Assembly (NCBI GenBank): GCA_016808115.1
Contig: JAEQBH010003953.1
Span: forward strand, 62,001 to 126,000
Origin: Tetrastigma voinierianum
Taxonomy: Eukaryota; Streptophyta; Magnoliopsida; Vitales; Vitaceae
Length of the DNA: 64,000 nucleotides
Reading direction: 5' to 3'
Positions 58,801 through 64,000 of the stretch are shown piece by piece. The position numbers and the translations under genes are program-made. A model generated the notes under the pieces. The model saw only the letters and a list, made by a program, of their open reading frames with translations. It was not told the origin of the DNA and searched no databases. Position 1 is the first letter of the stretch; every line of letters begins with the position of its first letter.

Positions 58801-59888
58801 TTATATTATAATAATGGTAAATATCTGTATATGATTTGTTTTATGCAATTGAGTGGTGGTTATGGATACAAGTTTTCTAATGTTTTGACTTAGTATTTCA
58901 TTGGAAGGTGTTCAGCCTTTTGATGAAGTGTACATTCTTCTTGTTGTTCCTTGTCCTATCATTATTTGATAGGATATTATTATTTTTGTTGTGGCTATCA
59001 AGAAAACTTTTATTTAATGGTAGTATAGGAGTGATTAAGGTCTTGTTTGGCAACCATATCTTAGAACAGTTTTTTGTTCTCCAAAATTAAAAAACACACA
59101 AAAACATTTGTCATAAAAAATTGAAAACAGTTTTCTGTTCTTAAAAATTAAGAATATAGAACTTTCAAAAAACATCTTTTAAGTGTTTTCTGTTGTTTTT
59201 AAAAATAAGTATACAAATATGGAGAATGATTAAAAATAAAGCACTATGTATAAAATTTATTTTTAGGATTATAGGAAATAGGTTAAGAACCTTTGAAATT
59301 CCCAAACAAACTTTAATTCCACAAGGCATTAGAGAACAGTTTCCAAAAACTGTCTTTGAGAATATTTTCAGAACAGAGCCTAAATGTCTCAGTAATTGAA
59401 TCTATGTCTACCCATGAGTTGTGCATTTGATCTTTATTGAAGATCCATAGGTTCCCTTTTATGATGTGTACTGTTGGCTAGTTATCAACCCATACCACAC
59501 TAGCTTGCCACATAGGTTTGTCACTGAAAATTAGAGTACTTCATCTCCTGCTAACTGTCTCTGGATTGTTAACTTAACCATGGAATGAATGAGGTCTGGC
59601 TGTAGCTTCATTATATTTGTGTTTGAGGTTCCCACTTCTCCTTATCATGATATCTGGTTATTTTTTTTGACATCAGGAGATGCTTAATAGTTTGCTTGCC
59701 TGTGTTCTTCCTGCTTGTAAAACTGGGCTGGAGGATCCTGATGATGATGTCAGAGCAGTTGCTGCAGATGCTTTAATACCCACTGCAGCTTCAATTGTCT
59801 CTCTAAAGGGTCAAACGCTGCAATCTATTGTTATGCTGCTTTGGGATATTTTGCTTGACCTGGATGATCTTAGTCCATCCACTAGCAG
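37095..59888 (+). CDS. BTAF1: BTAF1/Mot1 orthologue (RGD3 in Arabidopsis), N-terminal third, incomplete at the 3' side
   Basis: Join of exons 37095-37143, 37246-37340, 40638-40855, 41008-41062, 51319-51400, 56077-56399, 57180-57288, 57369-57981, 58279-58411, 58528-58596 and 59677-59888. All introns are GT-AG, phases agree, and 652 codons plus two bases are open. The protein begins MSHQSSRLHRLLTLLD and matches the plant TBP-associated factor BTAF1. BTAF1/Mot1 is a nuclear Swi2/Snf2 ATPase that uses its HEAT-repeat N-terminus to grip TBP and ATP hydrolysis to strip it from DNA. Only the HEAT part (plus an acidic, poorly conserved insert) is in view; plant homologues are about 2000 residues. No break suggests a pseudogene. 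Confidence 0.93.
37246..37340 (+). CDS. BTAF1: BTAF1 coding exon 2
   Basis: Acceptor CCAAG at 37245, donor GTATTT at 37341. Encodes GSTQATRLTAARQIGDIAKS and HPQDLNSLLRK, the first HEAT-like helices. The intron before it has a (CT)n run at about 37158-37188. Confidence 0.93.
37341..40637 (+). other. BTAF1 intron 2 (3.3 kb) with LINE insertion
   Basis: Phase 0 intron. It contains a (CA)n tract at about 37733-37780 and a plus-strand L1-type LINE fragment at about 37940-39646. The flanks 37341-37930 and 39650-40637 are ordinary AT-rich intron sequence with no feature I recognise. Confidence 0.85.
37940..39646 (+). mobile_element. 5'-truncated L1-type LINE fragment, sense to the gene
   Basis: Shifted frames on the plus strand read like the C-terminal half of a plant LINE RT: ENRFDLVNWIKFCKP at about 38510, EGGLGIRNLSV at about 38560, and a GNGRRV.FW-like segment near 38800. 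The element ends with a poly(A) run at 39632-39646. Its long antisense ORF at 38248-38868 is a by-product. No target duplication was matched. Confidence 0.75.
40638..40855 (+). CDS. BTAF1: BTAF1 coding exon 3
   Basis: Acceptor TTTAG, donor AGAAG|GTCAGT. Encodes VSQYLRSKNWDTRVAAAHAI through WPNCHPKVLAGSPFR, HEAT repeats near the N-terminus (RVAAAHAIGAIAE is a typical HEAT helix). Phase 2 at its end. Confidence 0.95.
41008..41062 (+). CDS. BTAF1: BTAF1 coding exon 4
   Basis: 55-bp exon, acceptor AACAG, donor CAG|GTAATG. Encodes SFDINKVLEFGALLASGGQ, a signature stretch of BTAF1/Mot1 proteins (F.....VL..G..LL.S.G.E). Confidence 0.95.
41108..41160. repeat. (TA)n microsatellite
   Basis: About 26 TA units 46 bp after the exon 4 end, separating it from the copia LTR piece. 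Confidence 0.95.
41180..42823 (-). mobile_element. Ty1/copia fragment, 3' part (RT, RNase H, LTR)
   Basis: Minus strand. 42486-42803 encodes MDRLKARLVVKGYTLIYGSD and WPLFQLDIKNAFLHNDL, copia RT; 41670-41954 encodes STSGYCVFIGNNLISQKCKK and SSAEAEYRAMALAICELIW, copia RNase H. The LTR-like end lies at about 41180-41400 and resembles 61640-61800. It is truncated at 42823 by LINE A, inside the RT. The two domains are in different frames. Confidence 0.85.
43134..44046 (-). mobile_element. Small non-autonomous LTR retroelement, copy 1, inside LINE A
   Basis: Two direct LTRs of equal length (175 bp: 43134-43308 and 43872-44046), each TGTTAAGGATTAG...CTCTTCA on the minus strand, flank a 563-bp interior with no gag-pol. 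A primer site ATGGTATCAAAGCC (minus, about 43856-43869) adjoins the 5' LTR; the 3' LTR is preceded by purine-rich CTTGAGGAGAG. The interior carries a degenerate 14-bp minisatellite at about 43620-43830. LINE A reads through the site on either side. Flank ATTCT occurs on both sides, but the left copy is separated from the LTR by an extra TTGTTAAGGATT. Confidence 0.85.
44433..44617 (+). mobile_element. 5'-truncated LINE tail with 15-bp target duplication
   Basis: 185-bp insertion ending in a poly(A) run (44606-44617), with the usual tail text CCCTTTTGTATACTCCCAG. It is flanked by TAGTCTCCTTCAACA at 44418-44432 and 44618-44632, a perfect 15-bp target duplication. It sits on the opposite strand inside LINE A. 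Confidence 0.92.
46851..48829 (-). mobile_element. L1-type LINE B, 3' half
   Basis: Minus strand. Tail at about 46850-46960 (TTTGTATACTTCATGTATAC), zf-RVT at 47573-47821 (LFVWEAWWGRVMTLDQLKKR), GDGSRIRFWEDAWCGEDLL at 48018-48209, and degenerate RT C-terminus with KGGLG and LPTSYLG-like pieces at 48220-48829. It is inserted against the endonuclease part of LINE A and is itself hit by a MITE at 47177-47528. Confidence 0.75.
47177..47528. mobile_element. MITE with TA duplication inside LINE B
   Basis: 350-bp insertion with inverted ends GTTTTAAAAGCGCGCC (left) and ATTTTAAAAGGTGCAAGGTG (right, minus strand), flanked by TA. The interior has CCTAGGCTCAAGGCAC and, near the right end, CACCTTGAGCCTAAGC in inverted orientation. 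LINE B resumes on both sides. No ORF. Confidence 0.65.
48830..49050. mobile_element. Possible LTR fragment between LINE B and LINE C
   Basis: AT-rich stretch with TATATATACAATTTTTCTGT and a local direct repeat of AAGGAAAGTCTACA (at about 48905 and 48943). It separates two LINE pieces of the same orientation. Copia LTRs often look like this, but no edge was confirmed. Confidence 0.35.
49051..49945 (-). mobile_element. L1-type LINE C fragment
   Basis: Minus strand. 49049-49291 reads FHDLEMELVEKFIIAIPGKR and ILWEKSKNGHFSV, the region just before the zf-RVT finger; 49310-49800 has degenerate CLSTSNMTLLYKWSLRF. Both ends are truncated. Confidence 0.7.
50085..50218 (+). mobile_element. Short LINE 3' tail
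   Basis: Tail-type text (CTTGTGTACTCTTTGGGAGC, then TTTACTGATCAAAAAAAAAA) ending in poly(A) at 50209. The same last bases TTTACTGATCAAAAAAAA occur as an isolated insertion at 61099-61116. The 5' edge is uncertain and no duplication was matched. Confidence 0.6.
51319..51400 (+). CDS. BTAF1: BTAF1 coding exon 5
   Basis: Acceptor TTCAG, donor TTTGG|GTTAGT. Encodes EYDIASDNTKSPRDRLARQK then QNLRRRL, a basic segment conserved in BTAF1 proteins (R..RQ...L...LG). Phase 1 at its end. Confidence 0.95.
52600..52763 (+). mobile_element. LINE 3' tail with poly(A)
   Basis: Tail-type sequence (GTTTACTCCCTGTAGACCTG, GGGTTTCAATGAAATTTTTT) ends with about 17 A residues at 52747-52763, directly followed by (TA)n. 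A similar tail without clear poly(A) lies at about 52045-52220. Confidence 0.6.
52763..52826. repeat. (TA)n microsatellite after a LINE poly(A)
   Basis: About 31 TA units. Its position on the A-tail suggests it grew from the poly(A) end of the inserted LINE. Confidence 0.95.
54440..54740 (-). mobile_element. Candidate TRIM-like element with tRNA-Met primer site
   Basis: Direct repeats of about 50 bp (near 54448: CCAACTTTCCAAAAAGCTCA; near 54688: AACAAACTTTCCTAAAAGCT) flank about 190 bp. GCTCTGATACTA at about 54669, two bases from TGTTATAC, is the complement of a tRNA-Met primer site on the minus strand, facing left. The right repeat is followed directly by the second small LTR element. Confidence 0.45.
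54843..55292 (-). CDS. Repetitive ORF in small LTR element, function unknown
   Basis: 149 codons on the minus strand, starting at the ATG inside the primer-binding site (MVSKPLFRQPLF). The body is a 14-residue repeat of the type DLLRRTFSDGPSPT (observed: DLLPRTFSDKPSPA, DLLRQTFSEEPSPL, DLLLRTFSSRPSPA). It is the direct translation of the 14-bp unit: since 14 is not a multiple of three, three units make one 14-residue period and all three frames give the same cyclic peptide. It looks superficially like a pentapeptide repeat, but may simply be non-coding. The plus strand is also open (54976-55296). Confidence 0.3.
   Translation of the reverse strand: MVSKPLFRQPLFSTTSFLISCEPFSDGSFPTNLIRWLFSCEPSSTDLLPRTFSDKPSPADLLRQTFSEEPSPLDLLLRTFSSRPSPANLLRKPSPMDLLRWPLFCKPSPADLLPWTFSHGSSPTGLLRWTFYVRLFFYDFFDSILASHL
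54898..55234. repeat. 14-bp minisatellite GGAGAAGGTCCGTC
   Basis: About 24-26 contiguous units, most exactly 14 bp (GGAGAAGGTCCGTA, GGAGAAGGTCCAGC, GGAGAAGGTTCCTC, GGAGAAAGTCTGTC and so on). Copy 1 of the same element (43620-43830) has a shorter, more decayed version. Confidence 0.9.
56077..56399 (+). CDS. BTAF1: BTAF1 coding exon 6
   Basis: Acceptor ATGTAG, donor GACAAG|GTATTT. Encodes LDMCEQFMDVNDMIRDEDLI, later MVANMVPTIISKRPSARELN and LLKRKAKINSKDQTKGY, ending PESLHSDK. This is the region after the first HEAT repeats. The open frame runs past the donor into the intron, which should not be taken as coding. Confidence 0.95.
57180..57288 (+). CDS. BTAF1: BTAF1 coding exon 7
   Basis: Acceptor TTGCAG, donor CCAG|GTAAAG. 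Encodes VFMDAIVDEDNFDHDGDGRW then PFHSFVEQLLLDMFDP; the W-P-F...E.L...F.P..WE block (completed in exon 8) is conserved from yeast Mot1 to plants. Confidence 0.95.
57369..57981 (+). CDS. BTAF1: BTAF1 coding exon 8
   Basis: The largest visible exon (613 bp), acceptor GTCAG, donor GACCG|GTATGT. Starts VWEIRHGSVMALREILTHQG, a strongly conserved HEAT repeat. The middle (KREREIDLNMQVPADDSEPN to KEDIDMGGGGLKGDHED) is an acidic, low-complexity insert, less conserved among plants. It ends WLKNSEFLQDCAIRFLCVLS, a return to HEAT helices. Confidence 0.96.
58279..58411 (+). CDS. BTAF1: BTAF1 coding exon 9
   Basis: Acceptor TTGTAG, donor CAG|GTAATT. Encodes FGDYVSDQVVAPVRETCAQA then LGAVLKYIHPTLVHETLNIL, the FGD(Y/F)VSD...APVRET.AQ block that is a hallmark of BTAF1/Mot1. 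Confidence 0.97.
58528..58596 (+). CDS. BTAF1: BTAF1 coding exon 10
   Basis: 69-bp exon, acceptor TTTCAG, donor CAG|GTAAAA. Encodes CRPEWEIRHGSLLGIKYLVA then VRQ, the W-E-x-RHG-x-LLG-x-KY HEAT motif. The first residue is Cys; I would expect a basic residue there in relatives. Confidence 0.95.
58597..59676 (+). other. BTAF1 intron 10 with a MITE
   Basis: 1.08-kb intron, ending CATCAG. A hAT-like MITE occupies about 59038-59382. The rest is AT-rich without further features. Confidence 0.8.
59038..59382. mobile_element. hAT-like MITE (about 345 bp)
   Basis: Left end AGGTCTTGTTTGGCAACCAT and, inverted at the right, AGGCTCTGTTCTGAAAATAT; both followed by GAACAGTTTTTTG/GACAGTTTTTGG-like inner repeats rich in ACAGTTTT. 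These ends and composition are common in plant hAT-derived MITEs. No 8-bp duplication is visible. Confidence 0.5.
59677..59888 (+). CDS. BTAF1: BTAF1 coding exon 11 (last in the window)
   Basis: Acceptor CATCAG, donor AGCAG|GTAGTA. Encodes EMLNSLLACVLPACKTGLED, DPDDDVRAVAADALIPTAAS and LWDILLDLDDLSPSTS; the G-L-x-D-x-DDDVRAVAA stretch is the most conserved HEAT repeat of the family. Ends in phase 2; the next exon lies beyond 64000. Confidence 0.96.
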
Positions 59889-60237
59889 GTAGTATTCCTT
59901 TCTGCCAATCGTTTTTGCTTTTAGCATTTTCTTGATTGTAGTGTGCGTGATATATTCATTTTTTAAAATGCCTATCATTGTGTTTTTAGATGCTATAAAC
60001 AAACAGAAATGCTAAACAATTTTAAACATTCAATTAAAAGATACTCAAAACTATTTTCTATTGTTTTTATAGGCAAATAGTGTATATATATTAATGATAT
60101 GACTAGGAAAATGTCACAACACACAATGTATACTATTGACACCTAAAAAGGGACGGTTAAGGAAAGGAGGATGACAAATGACAATTTCCTATGCCTTAGA
60201 TTAAGCCAACTAACAACGTAACATAAACAAAGAATGG

Positions 60238-61290
60238 TTATCTTTGTATAATTTGATGCATTCCAAAAAAGCACTTATAAAAGAAGATTTTTTTTTTTTT
60301 CTTGGATGGTAAATCTTCCAAGACCTCATATTTTTTTACTTCCACAACGTTCAGAACAAACAAAAAGGGGTAGGCCTCCAAGCTTTTTTCTATTTGCCAA
60401 TGGATGCTTGCTTTAGGGCAATGAAGAAACAAATGATCATTCGATTCTTCCTCAACTTTGCACAAGTAGCATCGATTTGGTGTTGTTTGTCCCTTTCTTT
60501 TAAGTTGATCAATCATTAAAGTTTGAAGCCTTTTCGTGTTGTTTCCTTGGCAAAGAATCCCAATTTCTTAGGTACCTATAAATTCTATACTGTGTTTAGG
60601 GGGAAAGTTCGACTTCTTTCTCAAACTAAGAAGAGGTGGGAGGATTTAATTGAGATCCTAGAAAAATTTCATCACTCCTTTGGTTTGCCAACATGAAATT
60701 GTCTAGGGGTGTAGGGATACCACTAACCTCCCTCTCTCAGTTGTTCCCACACTTCTAGTGTTCATGAAGCTTCATTATCTATCTTTCCAATTTTAACCTG
60801 CTTCCAGTGCTAACTATGAAGGATTCCCACTCGATTCTAATGCCCATGCCTTATTCTTTTTGTCCAAGTAGACCATGGACTAACTAAATGAGGTTTTTTC
60901 ATTTACATGGCTCGTTGTAGATGAAGTTCTTTTGAACATGCTCCCATATTAGAGTCACCTTTTCTGGGCTGATGAACAAAGGCAGGTAGTAGATTGATAG
61001 GTTTGACAGTCCTTTTTATTTGGGTGAACCTCTCTCCTGTGGAAAGTATTACCTTTTCCTGATAACAAGTCTTTTTGGCTATATTCCTTCCACCTTGGTT
61101 TACTGATCAAAAAAAAATATTCCTTCCACCTTGGTGTCATACCATCATGGCTCTGAAAGGAGCTCCCAAAGGTAAGCCTAGACACATAGCGGGTGGATGC
61201 CTCACCCTACATCCCAGTGTGGCAACTAGAGTCTCCACAATTTTAGTTCTTTTGAGGGGAATTAGCTCACTTTCTCCATATTAATTTGCA
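60238..61290 (-). mobile_element. L1-type LINE fragment in intron 11
   Basis: Minus strand. 60238-60516 has the zf-RVT finger (RCYLCKVEEESNDHLFLHCP). Upstream, 60955-61290 has GLPLGAP-like and WKEYSQK-like RT pieces in shifted frames. An 18-bp insertion with an 18-bp duplication interrupts it at 61081-61134. Confidence 0.75.
61081..61134 (+). mobile_element. Minimal LINE insertion scar with 18-bp target duplication
   Basis: ATATTCCTTCCACCTTGG occurs at 61081-61098 and again at 61117-61134, separated by TTTACTGATCAAAAAAAA (18 bp), identical to the last bases of the LINE tail at 50199-50216. It is therefore an extreme 5' truncation, only the end and A-tail of a LINE. Confidence 0.85.
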
Positions 61291-61639
61291 ATCTTGAAAT
61301 TGCGTTGAACCACATAGAAGATCAACTCAAATACGCCAAAACAAACTGGTGTGACAGAAGATTAGGATATTATTTATTAAATAGATGATAGTTCATTTCT
61401 AATTATTTCACCAGTTTTTCCACTTGCTTAAAAGTCCAAAATGGAACCTTGGACTCTATCTCTAACCAAGGGCCTCTATGGCCAATATGAAATAATATGG
61501 AGAAAGAGGGTTCCAGGGTTCCTCTATTGCAATGAAAAAAAATCAGAGAGGGTCATGTTAACTAGAATTAAAAATTTTGCATAGGTGTTGCATCATTTGA
61601 TCCATTTAACTAACTTTTGCTGAAAACCTGTTTTCTTTA

Positions 61640-64000
61640 ATGTGAGATGAGAGAGAAAAGAATACTTTTCTTTATTGAATGAGTGAGTTACATAGTATAG
61701 GGACACCTATATATATACAAAATAAGGTAAAAAAAAAGGAAATAAAATGAAGTGTAAAAGAAAGGAAGATAATGTACAAAAAAGGTAGGGAGATAAACCA
61801 AAGAATATCTAGGGAATATTCTTTGATTCTCAAGCTGGAACATATAGGTCAAATGCACCAAGCTTGTTACAAATGTACTTAATTCTAGGACCTTTGAGAG
61901 ATTTGGTGAACAATTCAGCTAGTTGGTCACTCGAGTTGACAAAACTAGTAGTCATGCATCTTGATACGATCTTTTCTATGATGAAGTGATAATCCACTTC
62001 AATATGCTTGGTCATCTCATGAAAGACCGGGTTGGTTGCGATGTGGAGAGTAGCTTGATTATCACATATTAGCATCATTTGTTCATCCTTCCCAAATCTT
62101 AGCTCCTGAAGAAGATGTCTTGGCCATATGAGCTCACATGTCGCCAAAGCCATAACTCGGTATTCTACTTGAGCACTTGATCTAGCAACAACATCTTGTT
62201 TCTTACTCTTCCAAGATACTAGGTTTCCACCAATAAATGCACAATACCTAAAAGTGGAGTGTCTATCTACTGGTGAACTTGCCCAATCTGCATCACAATA
62301 CTCGACTATCTGGGTGTGACTTCTGTTTTCATATTACACCCCTTGGCCTAGGGTTTCTTTAATATAACGCAGGATACGAATCACAACATTCTAGTGGCTA
62401 TCATATGGTGATTACAAGAACTAGCTAACAACACTCATCGGAAAAGAAATGTTTAGTCGGGTGATGGTGAGATAGTTTAGTTTTCCTACATGATCATTGC
62501 TAGTCGGGTGATGGTGAACTAGCTAACAACACTCATCGAATGTCTAGTCGGGTATCACGTAGAGGCTCCCTTGTCCTAGTACGAGCTTGACATTCGGATC
62601 CATAGGAGTGTCTAGAGGTTTGCAATCTAGCATACCCGTCTCTTCTAATATTTTCAAGGCATTCTTTCTCTGATTCATAACTACACCGAATTTAGATTGA
62701 GCTATCTTAATCCCCAGAAAATACTTGAGTTCCCCCAAGTCCTTAGTCTAAAAGTGGCTGAAGAGATGCTGTTTCAACCTTCGAATACCATCATGATCAT
62801 TGCTCGTGATAACAATGTCATCCACATAAACAATCAAATAAATGCAATGCCCTGAACTCGTACGATGATAGAAAACCGAGTGATCTGCTGTACTCCAAGT
62901 CATACCAAACTCATCTATATAATTTTAATGGAACCGATATTTTTATAAAAATATTCATCGATATTTTACCGATATATCCGTAAATCCAATTACCATGTTT
63001 ACCGATATTTTGATCTTTGGTGATAGGGAACATAGAAAAATTCTCAAAAAATGTGACATCTGTAGACACAAATTATCGATGTGTATAAGGAGAGTAGCAA
63101 CAATAACCTCGTTGAAGCCAGGAATTACCGAGGAAGACACACTTCGTGGCTTTGACTTAAAGCTTGTCTTGTCCAAGAGTAAGAATATGGATAAAACAAA
63201 CACAATAAAGACATGAGGAAGAGCGGAAGAGAGGTTTAGTTTGGAAAATAATGACGAGCAGTTTTATCATGTAAGATGGATGACGACCTACGATTGATCA
63301 AATAATTAGCGGCTAAGGTAGCATCCCCCTAAAAACGTTAAGGAACCTTATGATGGAGTAAGAGGGTGCGAGCAGTTTCAACCAAATGACGGTTCTTGCT
63401 CTCAGCCACTCCATTCTGCTGAGGAGTGTAAGTGCACGAGGACTGATGAAGAATCCCATGTGAGGACAAAAAAGAGGAGAATGCTCTAGAAAGATATTCC
63501 TTGGCATTATCACTTCGTAGGATACGAATTGAAGTATTAAATTGAGTTCGAACTTTAGCATGGACCTTCTGGAAAGTAGAGAATAACTCAGCTCGAGTTT
63601 TCATTAAAATAGGCCCGAGTACAAGCCCAAGTCATCTATAAAAGTAATAAAATCCCAGGAACCCCAAAGGTAGACCTTCGGTGCGGGAAGGACCCACGAA
63701 CATCGGTGTGGACAAGCTTGAAAAGGAGATTTTGTCAGTTGATCTAAGTGCTTAGAATGGGACTGATATGACTTTGGCGACATGACTCACATGAGACAAG
63801 CTAAACGAGGAACCATTACCCGAAACTTGGAAATATACTGATGACCAAGGCAACTATGAATAAAGAGGGGAGTATCCATGGAAGTGCAAATAGTGGAAGA
63901 TGAAGGCGAGTTGAGATGAAAGAGGCAGAAAATTCCGCGTCCTAGCCCTGCTAATACGTCCTCCGTATAGGTCTGCAATGTGAATTATCGAAAAAGATAA
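61640..64000 (-). mobile_element. Ty1/copia element, 3' LTR to integrase, cut by the window end
   Basis: Minus strand, 3' LTR at about 61640-61800 (like 41180-41400), RNase H at 61830-62300 (MALATCELIWPRHLLQELRF, later EMTKHIEVDYHFI), RT at 62330-62900 (MGELKYFLGIKIAQSKFGVV at 62544-62738), an ADVTFFE-like linker at about 63020-63110, and integrase at 63338-63604 (RILRSDNAKEYLSRAFSSFL, GILHQSSCTYTPQQNGVAES). The integrase core is well preserved (SDN...E, HQ.S...TPQQNG); other parts have stops. Confidence 0.87.
63338..63604 (-). pseudogene. Copia integrase core fragment
   Basis: 88 codons without a break, covering the second catalytic Asp (RSDNAKEY) and the TPQQNGVAESKNRHLVETAR block with the catalytic Glu, which place it in Ty1/copia. 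Protein upstream of it (63605-64000) is degenerate: 63787-63978 holds SSSTICTSMDTPLFIHSCLG, a shifted piece of the H-H-C-C finger region. Confidence 0.85.

Larger units (their letters stand above)
59889..64000 (+). other. BTAF1 intron 11, more than 4.1 kb, continues past the window
   Basis: No further exon is visible. It contains a minus-strand LINE fragment (60238-61290) and a minus-strand copia element from about 61640 to the end. 59889-60230 and 61290-61640 show nothing recognisable. Confidence 0.75.

Overview
This window is nuclear DNA of a dicotyledonous, probably woody, plant. The evidence is GT-AG introns of up to about 10 kb in a conserved plant gene, dense nested LTR retrotransposons, L1-type LINEs, MITEs and an endogenous pararetrovirus. 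The gene's exons and the LINE tails look grapevine-like (Vitaceae) to me, but that is recollection, not a search. I see no prokaryotic gene, rRNA, tRNA or CRISPR array.

Bases 1-36200 are a transposon graveyard. A minus-strand, heavily mutated Ty3/gypsy (Tekay/Del-type) element fills 1-6849: gag-pol at 1-3223 and an LTR of about 3.5 kb at about 3310-6849. It abuts a decayed caulimovirid copy (6850-9500, plus strand). Next comes an AT-rich tandem array of about 16 near-palindromic 78-bp units (10260-11455), then a primer-binding site and LTR edge of another minus-strand element (11780-11794 onward). A second Tekay-type element is complete end to end on the plus strand: LTR 14535-17961, primer site 17969, gag-pol with chromodomain remnant about 18540-22625, purine tract, LTR 22666-25970. 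From 25971 to 34682 lie LTR-derived layers, among them a solo LTR (28647-30327) with a perfect 5-bp target duplication. Two related Mutator-like MITEs follow (34873-35145 and 35971-36200). The second ends 20 bp before a TATA box.

Bases 36220-64000 hold the 5' third of one plus-strand gene, the plant orthologue of BTAF1/Mot1 (Arabidopsis RGD3), the Swi2/Snf2-family ATPase that removes TBP from DNA. Eleven coding exons between 37095 and 59888 give 652 continuous codons plus two bases with no stop or frameshift. They cover the N-terminal HEAT-repeat part; the ATPase exons lie beyond the window. The introns are swollen by LINE fragments on both strands, two copia fragments on the minus strand, a 175-bp-LTR non-autonomous retroelement inserted into a LINE, and smaller MITEs. 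The last visible intron runs past the window end and contains a minus-strand copia element.

The most unusual items are: (1) the small LTR element whose internal region is a 14-bp minisatellite, open on both strands, with an ORF whose ATG lies in the primer-binding site; (2) the 78-bp palindrome array; (3) TGTCGCGACA-type palindrome clusters in at least two separate LTR-derived blocks; (4) a MITE docked at the BTAF1 core promoter; (5) an 18-bp LINE insertion scar with an 18-bp target duplication; (6) an LTR pair whose divergence is concentrated in GC-rich segments as small indels.
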